From: CBDCCV01 sp965215025
GTDB lineage: Bacteria > Bacteroidota > Rhodothermia > Rhodothermales > Salinibacteraceae
DNA length: 64,000 nucleotides
Assembly: GCA_965215025.1 (NCBI GenBank)
Contig: CBDCCV010000002.1
Location: forward strand, 1,240,001-1,304,000
Direction: 5' to 3'
Shown: one piece after another, positions 1 to 10,106 of the stretch
How positions within the stretch are numbered: position 1 is the stretch's first letter
How the letters are laid out: every line of letters begins with the position of its first letter
Made by a program: the position numbers and the translations under genes
Notes under the pieces: generated by a model
What the model was told of the DNA's origin: nothing
Databases searched by the model: none
The model's input: only the letters and a program-made list of their open reading frames with translations

Positions 1-353
1 TTCGCTTAGGGCAGGTGGACCTCTCAAATATAAGCAGATGCATGACCGGGCGAAAGCGGCGCCATGTAAAGATCCGCGATGCAAGATCCGCCGCGCACGG
101 ACGGGCTGCTTCTGCCGCCCCGTCCGCCGGGCTGCAAAGTTTGCAGAAGCTCCTGGCGGCGCCTGTCGCTTTGCAACGCGCCGGAGTGCGGGCGGTTGCC
201 CGGCAGCGGCGCTTTGTCTGCCAATGTGTCGGGGCTGCGTGCGGCGGTATCGTTCTTGTAATTCAACTGGGCAGATTTCGAGCCGGACAGATGGGTGCAC
301 GGCGCCTCATCCGCTTTCACGCAGTCTCACGACTAACCAGCGACCCTGAGATT
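1..353. other. Upstream region of dnaK, no gene recognised
   Basis: No convincing coding region on either strand. The dnaK frame stays open upstream of its start, but that stretch (rich in Arg, Ala and Cys) resembles no protein I know and is best read as non-coding. I looked for a CIRCE operator (inverted TTAGCACTC) and a sigma-32 promoter and found neither. The AT-rich AAATATAAGC near 26-35 could be a -10 region, weakly supported. Confidence 0.4.
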
Positions 354-2291
<1,938 letters not shown>

Positions 2292-2317
2292 GCCTTCTTC
2301 CCTCCTCTCCAAACGAG

Positions 2318-2355
2318 AAGCCCCGACCGCTTAGAAGCGGGACGGGGCTTTTTTC
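2318..2355 (+). terminator. Rho-independent terminator after dnaK
   Basis: Stem arms AAGCCCCG (2318-2325) and CGGGGCTT (2343-2350) enclose a second helix CCGCTT/AAGCGG with a two-base AG turn, followed by a T run (2349-2354). It lies 27 bases after the dnaK stop and faces the convergent stress-protein gene. Confidence 0.9.
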
Positions 2356-2419
2356 TTTGGCGCCGCGTTAGTCTAGGTCCAGCTCGCGCCGGTACGGCTT
2401 GGACAGCGCGCGGGTCGTC

Positions 2420-3391
2420 TCAGCGGTCGCCGTCTGCCTTGGCGGACGGGGCTGCGCCTTCCGCTGCGCGCGCGGGCGGCTTGCCGAAGCTCTTGAGCGT
2501 GAGCACCGGGCACGCGGCCAGCCGCACCACCTTCTCCGCTACGCTGCCCATCGTGAGGTGGGCCAGGCCCGTGCGTCCGTGCGTGGGCATGACGATGAGG
2601 CCGATGCCTTCCCCTTCAGCGTAGGCGGCAATCTCATGCGCGGCGCGACCCGGCCGGGCCTCGAAGCGGACCTCGCCGCCCGGCCCCTCCGTTTCCTGGT
2701 AGAGCTTTTTCATCTCCTCGACGGCGCGCGCCTCGATGTTCGGGTCCACGTCGTAGATGGAAGAGATGCCGGCGCCGAAGTAAAAGGCCGGATGCAGCGG
2801 CTCCTCGACCACGTGCAGGAGCGTGAGCCGCGCCTCGAAAAGCGACGCCAGCTCTTTGGCATAGCGGAGCGCCGACTGCACGTGCTCAGAGAAATCCACC
2901 GGCATCAAAAGGGTGCGGATGCGTTCTCGCTCAACCGGCGGCGTATCCTGCTTGCGCACGGTGAGCACCGGGCACGACGCCAGCCGCACCACCTCCTCGG
3001 CCACGCTGCCCAGAAGAAGATGCCGCGCCCCGCGCCGCCCATGTGTGCCCATCACGATCACGTCGATGTCGTTCTCGCCGGCGTAGCCGAGGAGGGCCGG
3101 CGCTGCGGCGATGCCGCGCACCACCGCATGACGGAAACGCACGCTCTCTGGATCGTAGCCTTCTCGCTTGAGCGCCTCCTTGCCGGCAAACGCCTTTAGG
3201 CGCGCGCGGATCTTGTCTTTGGACGTGGCCGGCTCTGCGGGCGGGTTGAACGGGTCGCCGTGCAAGACCTCGGCGTAGAGCGTGTGCAACGTGGCCCCTG
3301 TGCGGACGGCCAGGTCGAGCGCGTAGGGAATCGCCTGGTCGGAGCATGGCGAGAAGTCGCGCGCGAACAGGATGTTCTTTATTTGAAGCAT
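2420..3391 (-). CDS. Universal stress protein, two tandem UspA domains
   Basis: A 323-residue protein with two UspA domains (about 1-150 and 158-300). Both carry the ATP-binding signature: GTHGRRGARHLLLGS in the first and PTHGRTGLAHLTMGS in the second (G-x2-G-x9-G-S, first Gly replaced by Pro in the second), each followed by AEEVVRLASCPVL-type ends. Usp proteins bind ATP/AMP and act in stress tolerance; the substrate or partner is unknown. The start at MLQIKNILFARDFS is chosen because UspA domains begin with this strand; longer upstream frames are Arg-rich and unlike any protein. It is convergent with dnaK. A second, frameshifted Usp gene lies at 49983-50418. Confidence 0.93.
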   Translation of the reverse strand: MLQIKNILFARDFSPCSDQAIPYALDLAVRTGATLHTLYAEVLHGDPFNPPAEPATSKDKIRARLKAFAGKEALKREGYDPESVRFRHAVVRGIAAAPALLGYAGENDIDVIVMGTHGRRGARHLLLGSVAEEVVRLASCPVLTVRKQDTPPVERERIRTLLMPVDFSEHVQSALRYAKELASLFEARLTLLHVVEEPLHPAFYFGAGISSIYDVDPNIEARAVEEMKKLYQETEGPGGEVRFEARPGRAAHEIAAYAEGEGIGLIVMPTHGRTGLAHLTMGSVAEKVVRLAACPVLTLKSFGKPPARAAEGAAPSAKADGDR

Positions 3392-3682
3392 GGTCTCCCG
3401 CGTTGTTGGTGGCCCGCGTTCTCGGTGCTTTGCCTCCCGGAAGCGCTGAGAGAAAAGCATCCGCCCCGTCGCGTGACCACGGTACGGGTCTGCAGCCCTG
3501 CGCCGCACCCGGCTGTCCCCCGACTCAGAGGCAGGGAAGCCGCGCGCCGGCCTGTGGGGCATTCGCCTACGCCGGCCGCGCGTCTCGGCAGCACCCGTCC
3601 GCTGGCTGGCTCGGGAGCGCACGCTCGCTGGCGGGCCGCTCTGCTCACCCTTCAAAATGAGCCGCGCGGCGCAGACGACGCC

Positions 3683-4453
3683 TTACTGTGCCGTGTAGCC
3701 GCCGTCTACAGACAGCGCCTGCCCAGTGACGAACGAGGCGGCGTCCGAGGCCAGCCAGAGGATCGCCTGGGCCACTTCATCGGGCCGCCCTAAGCGCTCC
3801 ATCGGGTAGGCGCGCGTGGCCTCGTCAAACGCGCTCGGGTGAAAGACGCGCCCTAGGCGTTCCTGCATGGGCGTGTCGATGAACGAGGGGCACACGGCGT
3901 TGACGCGGATGCCCGCCTTGGCGTACTCGAGGGCCGCCGCTTTGGTGAGGCCCACCACACCGTGCTTGGCCGCCACGTATGCCGGGCGCTTCCGGAAGCC
4001 GACCTTGCCAAAAGCGGACGCCACGTTGACGATGGCCCCGCCCCCTCCCTCTTGCCGAAGCATGAGGCGCAACTCGTGCTTCATGCAAAGCCAGACGCCC
4101 TTGAGATCCACACGCAGCACGCGGTCCCAGTCGGCCTCGTCCAGCTCGGCCGTGAGCGCGCGCGGGCTTTCGATGCCAGCGATGTTGCAGGCGCCGTCGA
4201 GCCGGCCGAGGGCGTCCTCCACCTCTCCGACCATCGCGGCCACCGACGCCGCCTCGGACACGTCCACTTGCACGGCAAGCGCCTCGCCCCCCGCGTCATC
4301 GATTTCCTGCGCGGTCGCCTCGGCACGTTCGGCATCGAGATCGGCGACGGCCACGCGCGCACCCGCCTGCGCAAACGCGAGCGCCGTGGCCCGCCCGATC
4401 CCGGAGCCGGCTCCGGTTACCACCACGGCTTTTCCGTCAAAGATCAAAGGCAT
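3683..4453 (-). CDS. SDR-family NAD(P)-dependent oxidoreductase
   Basis: A 256-residue classical short-chain dehydrogenase. The Rossmann motif TGAGSGIG lies near residue 12, NIAG near 90, the catalytic Ser in NVASAF, and the catalytic YVAAK with Tyr and Lys four apart; it ends VTGQALSVDGGYTA, typical of the family. These residues predict reversible oxidation of an alcohol with NAD(P)H, but the substrate cannot be read from the sequence (glucose-1-dehydrogenase and FabG-like relatives share these motifs). The start MPLIFDGK is chosen from family length. It is divergent from the AAA ATPase gene. Confidence 0.93.
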   Translation of the reverse strand: MPLIFDGKAVVVTGAGSGIGRATALAFAQAGARVAVADLDAERAEATAQEIDDAGGEALAVQVDVSEAASVAAMVGEVEDALGRLDGACNIAGIESPRALTAELDEADWDRVLRVDLKGVWLCMKHELRLMLRQEGGGGAIVNVASAFGKVGFRKRPAYVAAKHGVVGLTKAAALEYAKAGIRVNAVCPSFIDTPMQERLGRVFHPSAFDEATRAYPMERLGRPDEVAQAILWLASDAASFVTGQALSVDGGYTAQ

Positions 4454-4762
4454 GTCTTTAAAGAAGAGCACGTGTTTGTGGCGGCGTGTGCGATGTCGCT
4501 GCTCGGCGGCGCGGCGCGCGATGCTGTCCGACGCAATGGCAGCCGGCAGGATGAGACTTGGTTTCGTGCCGTACGTCTGAAATGCCAATCGCGTTCACCG
4601 CTCTGCCAGCGCGCCCATTCGCCACCCGCTCCATTTCCACAATTGCGTAACGCGCGCGGCCCAGCGAAAACTTTGCCGCGCGCGCCTTCTTTCCACTACT
4701 CCCGCTGCGCGCGAAGCCGGGCACGGCACCTCTCCCACGACGCAATCCGCACAGAGAAAAAC
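4454..4762. promoter_or_regulatory. Divergent intergenic region, SDR gene / AAA ATPase gene
   Basis: 309 bases without a gene between two divergent start codons, so it should hold both promoters. I could not fix either with confidence. On the plus strand a Bacteroidota-type pair (TTG near 4641, then AAACTTTG near 4669) is a weak candidate. ACAGAGAAAAAC just before 4763 is a purine-rich stretch that could help ribosome binding. Confidence 0.4.
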
Positions 4763-7060
4763 ATGGCCGAGACCACCACCGACACCGTCCGCCTCCAGGT
4801 CGCCAGCGCGCAGAAGCAGGACGTGGGCAAGGGCGTGGCGCGCATCAGCAAGGACGCACTCGAAGCGCTGGGCGTGCGGGCGGGGCAGATCGTCGAGATC
4901 ACCGGGCAGCGCACCACGGCCTCTATCGTCGTGCCGCCGTACGCCGAGGACCAGGGCCTCTCCATCATCCGCCTCGACGGGCTGCAGCGCGCGAACGCGG
5001 GCATCGGCATTGGCGATCACGTGGAGATCAGCCGGGCCGAGGTGCAGGCCGCGCAGAAGGTCGTCATCGCGCCGGCGCAGAAGAACGTGCAGCTGAGCGG
5101 GCCGGGGCAGGCGCTCTTGCGCACGCTCTACCAGCGCCCGCTCGTGGCCGGCGACCTCATCTCGACCGCCGTCTACCAGCGCACGCCGGGGATGGACGGG
5201 AATCAGTTCCCCGAGGAGATCTTCCGCGCGCTTTTCCAGCAGCGCGCCTTCGGCCTGCAGGAGATCCGCCTGCGTGTGATCTCGACCACGCCGCGCGGCA
5301 TCGTACAGGTGACCGAGGACACCGAGATCGAACTCGAAGCGCGCTACGCCGAGCCGGAGGAAGCGCGCCGGCCCATGGACGTGACGTACGACGACGTGGG
5401 CGGCCTCGGGCCGATGATCCCCAAGATCCGCGAGATGGTCGAGCTGCCCCTGAAGCACCCCGAGCTGTTCGGCCGGCTGGGGATCGACCCGCCCAAGGGC
5501 GTTCTGCTCTACGGCCCGCCGGGCACGGGGAAGACGCTCCTGGCGCGCGCCGTGGCCGCCGAGTCCGGCACGCGGTTTTTCAACATCAACGGCCCGGAGA
5601 TCATGGGCAGCCGCTACGGCGAGAGCGAGGAGCGCCTGCGCGGGGTCTTCGAGGAGGCGCAGGAGAACGCGCCCGCCATCATCTTCATTGACGAGATCGA
5701 CTCCATCGCGCCCAAGCGCAGCGAGGTCAACGGCGAGGTCGAGCGCCGCGTCGTGGCGCAGCTCTTGACGCTCATGGACGGGCTGGAGCCGCGCCAGAAC
5801 GTCATCGTCATCGGGGCGACGAATCGCGTGGACGCCGTGGACGAGGCGCTGCGCCGGCCCGGACGCTTCGACCGCGAACTCGTCATCGGCGTGCCGGACC
5901 TCGACGGGCGCCGCGAGATCTTGGGCATCCACACGCGCGGGATGCCGCTCGCCTCGGACGTGGATCTGCAAGAACTCGCGCGGACGACGTACGGCTTCGT
6001 CGGCGCCGACCTCGCTTCGCTTGCGCGCGAGGCGGCCATCGAGGCGTTGCGCCGGCATCTGCCCGACATCGACCTTGAAGAGAAAGAGATCTCGGCGGAA
6101 GTGCTGGAAAACCTCGTCGTCACGCGCGAGGATTTCCAGAACGCCTTGAAGAACGCGCAGCCCTCGGCCCTGCGCGAGATCATGATCCAGGTGCCCAACG
6201 TGGGCTGGGACGACATCGGCGGTGTGGAGCAGACGAAGGAGGCGCTGCGCGAGGGCATTGAGCTTCCGCTCAAGAACCCGGAGGCGTTCCGGCGCGTGGG
6301 CATCCGGCCGGCCAAAGGTTTTTTGCTGTACGGGCCGCCGGGTACAGGAAAGACACTCCTCGCCAAAGCCGTCGCCCGCGAGGCCGAGGCGAATTTCATC
6401 GCCACGAAGTCGAGCGACCTGTTGAGCAAGTGGTACGGCGAGAGCGAGCAGCAGATCGCCCGGCTGTTCCAGCGCGCGCGGCAGGTGGCCCCCACGGTCG
6501 TCTTCATCGACGAACTCGACTCCCTGGCGCCGCAGCGCGGCGGAGGCCTCGGCGAGCCGCAGGTGACCGAGCGCGTGGTGAACACGCTCCTGGCCGAGAT
6601 GGACGGCCTCGAAGAGCTGCAGGGCGTCGTCGTCATCGGCGCCACGAACCGGCCCACGCTCCTCGACCCGGCACTGCTCAGGCCCGGCCGCTTCGACGAG
6701 ATCGTCTACGTCCCCGTCCCCGGCGAGAAGGGGCGTCGGAAGATTTTGCAGATCCACACCAAAAACATGACGCTCGCCAACGATGTGAACCTCGACGCCA
6801 TCGCCCGCCGCACCGAAGGCTACTCGGGCGCGGACCTGGAAAACCTCGTCCGCCGCGCCGGCCTGCACGCCCTGCGCGAGGACGTGAACGCCTCGGAGGT
6901 GCCCATGCGCTTTTTCGAGAAGGCGCTCGGGGAGACGGCCGCCTCCGTGACCGAGGAGATGGCACGCGAGTACGAGCGCATGGCCGAGCAGCTCAAGCAG
7001 GAGAACCCGCACGGCGGCCGCCCCTTCGGCTTCAGCGTGCGGCAAGAGAACGGCGTTTGA
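4763..7060 (+). CDS. CDC48/p97-type AAA ATPase with two AAA modules
   Basis: A 765-residue protein with the full archaeal/eukaryotic VCP layout: a CDC48 N-domain (about 1-195, double-psi barrel type, starting TTTDTVRLQVASA), D1 (about 203-460) and D2 (about 480-740). Both modules keep GPPGTGKT (near 251 and 523), Walker B (IIFIDEIDS and VVFIDELDS), the second region of homology and arginine fingers (RRPGRFDR, LRPGRFDE). The family forms hexamers that unfold or extract proteins; the bacterial role is not settled. The start MAETTTD follows a purine-rich stretch and matches the N-domain. A small unknown gene follows 99 bases downstream in the same direction and may be a partner. Confidence 0.96.
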   Translation: MAETTTDTVRLQVASAQKQDVGKGVARISKDALEALGVRAGQIVEITGQRTTASIVVPPYAEDQGLSIIRLDGLQRANAGIGIGDHVEISRAEVQAAQKVVIAPAQKNVQLSGPGQALLRTLYQRPLVAGDLISTAVYQRTPGMDGNQFPEEIFRALFQQRAFGLQEIRLRVISTTPRGIVQVTEDTEIELEARYAEPEEARRPMDVTYDDVGGLGPMIPKIREMVELPLKHPELFGRLGIDPPKGVLLYGPPGTGKTLLARAVAAESGTRFFNINGPEIMGSRYGESEERLRGVFEEAQENAPAIIFIDEIDSIAPKRSEVNGEVERRVVAQLLTLMDGLEPRQNVIVIGATNRVDAVDEALRRPGRFDRELVIGVPDLDGRREILGIHTRGMPLASDVDLQELARTTYGFVGADLASLAREAAIEALRRHLPDIDLEEKEISAEVLENLVVTREDFQNALKNAQPSALREIMIQVPNVGWDDIGGVEQTKEALREGIELPLKNPEAFRRVGIRPAKGFLLYGPPGTGKTLLAKAVAREAEANFIATKSSDLLSKWYGESEQQIARLFQRARQVAPTVVFIDELDSLAPQRGGGLGEPQVTERVVNTLLAEMDGLEELQGVVVIGATNRPTLLDPALLRPGRFDEIVYVPVPGEKGRRKILQIHTKNMTLANDVNLDAIARRTEGYSGADLENLVRRAGLHALREDVNASEVPMRFFEKALGETAASVTEEMAREYERMAEQLKQENPHGGRPFGFSVRQENGV

Positions 7061-7062
7061 GC

Positions 7063-7131
7063 GTGGGGGTGCGGGCGTTTGGGAGTACGGGAGAGCGCCC
7101 GATCAACGCTTTTTCCCTCCCACACCCCCAC
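7063..7131. repeat. G-rich inverted repeat between AAA ATPase and small gene
   Basis: GTGGGGGTG (7063-7071) is exactly complementary to CACCCCCAC (7123-7131). Purine-rich GGGAGTACGGGAG follows the left arm and CTCCCATCCACCCATACCC follows the right, so the similarity extends in a looser G-rich/C-rich way. It could fold in the transcript between the two genes, or be a remnant of a simple-sequence repeat. Confidence 0.6.
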
Positions 7132-7159
7132 CCTCCCATCCACCCATACCCGAGAAGCC

Positions 7160-7657
7160 ATGAACACCGAGCGCCCCGAACCCGATGACCGCGCCGCGCC
7201 GAAGCCAGAACCGCCGCGCGCCGAGGAGCCGGAGAGCAAGAAGGACCAAATCCTCTCGCTCTACTTCGCCGGCGTGGACGACGTCGAGGACCTCGCTCTC
7301 TTGACGGACGCGCGCCCAAGCTACGTCGGCGGCGTGCTCGAAGAAAAAGACCTCGCGCCGGGATACTTCGACCTCTACACGTCCACGTCAAAGCCGATGA
7401 ACGTGTACTCGAAGTATTTCGCCGGGCGCCTCGGCTTTAAAGACGTGGCAACAGCCGAGGAGAGCGTGGCGCTCATCGACCGGCTCTACCGGCAGTTCGC
7501 ACGCATCGGCGACCGGGCCGGGCAGCACCACGCCTCGATGATGGCGCTCGTGATGTTCAACCGCGCCCGCTGGACCGGCAAGGCCGAAGAGGCCGACGTC
7601 TTCCGCCGCTGGCTCGCGCAGACGCTCGAAGACGCGGCACCCGACGGGGCGGCGTAG
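7160..7657 (+). CDS. Conserved-looking small protein of unknown function
   Basis: A 165-residue soluble protein that I do not recognise. A charged Pro/Glu-rich leader (about 1-30) is followed by a region starting KDQILSLYFAGVDDVEDLALLT; phrases such as ARPSYVGGVL suggest a helix-turn-helix-like fold, and DRLYRQFARIGDRAGQHHASMM is a strong helix. No membrane segment or signal peptide. Codon use matches the neighbours. It lies in the same direction as the CDC48-type ATPase, so an adaptor or accessory role is possible but only inferred from position. The stop is the first of five consecutive TAG triplets. Confidence 0.75.
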   Translation: MNTERPEPDDRAAPKPEPPRAEEPESKKDQILSLYFAGVDDVEDLALLTDARPSYVGGVLEEKDLAPGYFDLYTSTSKPMNVYSKYFAGRLGFKDVATAEESVALIDRLYRQFARIGDRAGQHHASMMALVMFNRARWTGKAEEADVFRRWLAQTLEDAAPDGAA

Positions 7658-7669
7658 TAGTAGTAGTAG
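7655..7669 (+). repeat. Five tandem TAG triplets at a stop codon
   Basis: TAG is repeated five times in frame at the end of the preceding gene, a 15-bp microsatellite. It lies in the 17-bp gap between two convergent genes (stops at 7657 and 7675), so changes in repeat number would alter no protein. Confidence 0.85.
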
Positions 7670-7674
7670 TGTCC

Positions 7675-9087
7675 CTACGTTGACGAAGGCGGTTCCCCCG
7701 ACGTCGCGCACGTCAGCCGTACGGCGCGGCGCGTCTCAGGGCGAAGGCGCACGGCGTCGGCGAGGCGGTGGCCGGCTACCCATACGATCTCGCCTTCCGA
7801 AAGGACCACGAGGACGCCGGCGCGCCGGTGCGGGGGTACCTTCGCCTCGGTCAAGAGGTCGCTCACGGCCTTGTGGCCGTCCAAGCCGAGGGGCCGGAGG
7901 CGGTCGCCCGCCTGCCAGGGGCGCACTAGGAGTGGGAAGGCGAGCCGGTCGGCGTCGAGCACGGCGGCGTCCGGCGCGCCGGCCTCGGGACGCTTGGGCA
8001 CGGCGTCGAGCGCCTCGGCGCGGAGCGTGTAGCCGCCCACCTCGACGCGCCTGCCCAGCCGCAGCAGCTGCGACGCGGCCTCGGCGGCAGACGCGGCGGC
8101 AGGCGGGACGAAGCGCAGTGCCTCGCGCTCGCACCAGACGGCCCCTGCCCGGCCCCACTCCACGCGGCGGCCCACCTGCGCCTCCATCAGCGCGCAGACC
8201 TCGGCGGCGGCGGCGGCCGTTTGCGGCGCCCTCGGGAGCCACCGCCCCAGCGCCTCGAGGGCGAGGCGCTGCTGCCACACCGCCGGCGCCGCTTCGAGCG
8301 GCTTCAGCAGCAGGCGACCGCCTTTCCTCTTGCCCTCGGCACGGGCGCAGGCGGCGAAGCGCTCGCGCAGCTCCGGCTCGATAGTCGCGCGGACGTACCC
8401 GCGCACGAGATCGGCCGTGCGCGCCATCACCTCGGTGCTGCCCGCGAAGTGCTGTTCGATGAGCGGCAGGATCTCCATGCGAAGCGCGCTGCGGCGGTAG
8501 GCCGGGTCGGCGTTCGTGACGTCCTCGCGCCAGGGCAGGTTTTCCTCGCGCGCGAAGGCCTCGATCTCGCGGCGGCGCACGCCGAGGAGCGGGCGCACGA
8601 GGCGCGGCTTTTTGCCCTCGCGCAGGCGGCGCTTCGGCGGCATCCCGGCCAGCCCCTCGATCCCACTCCCGCGGAAGAGGTTCAAGAGCAGCGTCTCGGC
8701 CTGGTCGTCCAGGTGGTGCGCCACGGCCACACGGCGCAGCCCCTCACTTTCGGCCACGCGCGCGAAGTAGTCGTACCGCAGCGCGCGCCCGGCTTCTTGC
8801 ACAGACAAGCTTTCCTTCTCAGCGTACGCTTCGGCGTCAGCGCGCAGAAGATGAAGACGGATGCCGAGCCGCTCGCCGTGAGCGCGGACGAGGGCGAGGT
8901 CCGCCTCGGCGGCGTCGGCGCGGAGGCCGTGGTGCACGTGCGCGGCCTCAACGGCGTAGCCGAGCCGGTGCAAGAGATGGAGGAGCACGACGGAATCCGC
9001 CCCGCCGCTCACGCCCACGAGGACACGCTCGCCCGCGCGCAAGAGCTTGTGCTCCGCAATAAACCGACCCACGCGCTCGGCCAGCAT
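7675..9087 (-). CDS. tilS: tRNA(Ile)-lysidine synthase TilS
   Basis: Converts C34 of the CAU anticodon of a minor tRNA-Ile to lysidine using ATP and lysine, letting it read AUA. The 470-residue product has the PP-loop SGGADS (residues 27-32), the family phrases VEAAHVHHGLRA, SVQEAGRALRYDYF, VAHHLDDQAETLLLNLFRGSG and LPWREDVTN, a middle domain, and the C-terminal TilS_C domain (RPWQAGDRLRPLGL, SDLLTEAKVP). I place the start at MLAERVGRF: it gives the usual short lead to the PP-loop and follows a purine-rich AGAAGAGAAAAGAG. An ATG at 9159 would add 24 residues with no family resemblance. It is the last gene of a minus-strand run from cdsA through mutL. Confidence 0.95.
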   Translation of the reverse strand: MLAERVGRFIAEHKLLRAGERVLVGVSGGADSVVLLHLLHRLGYAVEAAHVHHGLRADAAEADLALVRAHGERLGIRLHLLRADAEAYAEKESLSVQEAGRALRYDYFARVAESEGLRRVAVAHHLDDQAETLLLNLFRGSGIEGLAGMPPKRRLREGKKPRLVRPLLGVRRREIEAFAREENLPWREDVTNADPAYRRSALRMEILPLIEQHFAGSTEVMARTADLVRGYVRATIEPELRERFAACARAEGKRKGGRLLLKPLEAAPAVWQQRLALEALGRWLPRAPQTAAAAAEVCALMEAQVGRRVEWGRAGAVWCEREALRFVPPAAASAAEAASQLLRLGRRVEVGGYTLRAEALDAVPKRPEAGAPDAAVLDADRLAFPLLVRPWQAGDRLRPLGLDGHKAVSDLLTEAKVPPHRRAGVLVVLSEGEIVWVAGHRLADAVRLRPETRRAVRLTCATSGEPPSST

Positions 9088-9178
9088 TTTTTCTCTTTTC
9101 TCTTCTGATGGAAAAACGGCGACCGACGGCGGCAGGGCACAAACGTCGTCCATCGTCATCTGTCGGTCGTCCCCGGAT

Positions 9179-10072
9179 TCATTCCGAAGAGCGCACGCGG
9201 CGGTACCACGCCAGCACGAAGCAGTGCATCCCGTAGACGACAAAGCCGAGAGCGACGGTGCCCAGAAGCAGCGCGCCGAACGGCCCGTCGCCCACCGCAT
9301 CGAGCGCGCCGGCGATGCCCACGGCGCGGTCCGGGTCCGAGCGCACGGCGGCCAGGATCACGAAGGCGCCGATGATGCACAGCGTCAGCCCCAGCGCCGA
9401 GAGGCCGATCTGCCCGACGCGCCTGGCGACCCACTTTTTCACGCGCGCTGGCTCGTCGGGCGGGTAGAGCTTCATAAACGTCATCGCGTTGCCGCGGTAA
9501 AAGGCGTGCACCCCGGCCCCAACAAGCACCGCGCCGACGAAGCCCACGATCCACGAGCCGTAGGGCATGGCCAGCGCCCAGGCCACCCACTCGCGCCGCG
9601 TCGCAGCCACGGCACCGCCGAGGTTGAAGGTAAGCTGCACGGCGAAAAAGGCCAGCACGGCGTAGAACAGCCCGCTCCCGAAGAAGCCGAGCCGCCGCAC
9701 CACCGCGCCCGAGCCTTGGGCCTGCGCGCCTTCAGAGACGGGGTCGAAGAGGGCCTGCACGAAGCGCCAGAAGGTGTAGCTCACCAGCCCCACGGCCGTC
9801 ATCCCCACGAGCACGCGCCCGAAGGGCTGCTTGGCGATGGCGCGGATGACGCCGCGCGTCCCTTCCGTCGCGCCCAGCCCGACGGCCGCGCGCGCCGCCA
9901 CCAGCCCAACGAGTATGAACACGACCCCGCGCGTGGCATAGCCGAAGCGCGTGAGCCGTTCAAGCCAGCGGCCCGTGCTGCCCCCGAGCGCGGCCCGGCG
10001 GATGCGTGCTCTCACGCCCTTTTCCTCTTCGGGCGGAGCTACGTCGTGCCGCGCGTTCTCTGCCTTTTGCAT
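9179..10072 (-). CDS. DUF1206 domain membrane protein
   Basis: A 297-residue inner-membrane protein with three copies of the two-helix DUF1206 unit, giving six predicted membrane segments (for example GYATRGVVFILVGLVAARA, FFGSGLFYAVLAFFAVQL, GQIGLSALGLTLCIIGAF). Each unit begins with an aromatic/Gly pattern (RFGYATRG, RLGFFGSG, RVGQIGLS), so it arose by internal triplication. Function is unknown; in other bacteria such proteins appear near stress and envelope genes. It sits 34 bases after mutL and just before tilS on the same strand, so co-transcription is likely. Confidence 0.9.
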   Translation of the reverse strand: MQKAENARHDVAPPEEEKGVRARIRRAALGGSTGRWLERLTRFGYATRGVVFILVGLVAARAAVGLGATEGTRGVIRAIAKQPFGRVLVGMTAVGLVSYTFWRFVQALFDPVSEGAQAQGSGAVVRRLGFFGSGLFYAVLAFFAVQLTFNLGGAVAATRREWVAWALAMPYGSWIVGFVGAVLVGAGVHAFYRGNAMTFMKLYPPDEPARVKKWVARRVGQIGLSALGLTLCIIGAFVILAAVRSDPDRAVGIAGALDAVGDGPFGALLLGTVALGFVVYGMHCFVLAWYRRVRSSE

Positions 10073-10106
10073 TCGGTTCAGGGCCGGGTGTTCGGGCAAG
10101 GAGAAG

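Noticed and set aside
15..353. In-frame 113-codon extension of dnaK upstream of MSKIIG
   Set aside because: Rich in Arg, Ala and Cys, no Hsp70 resemblance; DnaK proteins begin at this Met.
2366..2425. Minus-strand phrase ALSKPYRRELDLD ending in a stop just after dnaK's terminator
   Set aside because: Looks like a C-terminus but the frame overlaps the universal stress gene and shows no extension with resemblance to a protein; chance is the simpler reading.
4595..7045. An 816-codon open frame on the minus strand opposite the CDC48-type gene
   Set aside because: It is the shadow of the high-GC gene on the other strand; composition is His/Arg/Leu-rich and no family resemblance is seen, whereas the plus strand has a full set of AAA motifs.
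9088..9300. Extended N-terminus of tilS (to ATG 9159 or beyond)
   Set aside because: The added residues are not conserved-looking, and beyond 9179 they overlap the end of the DUF1206 gene.
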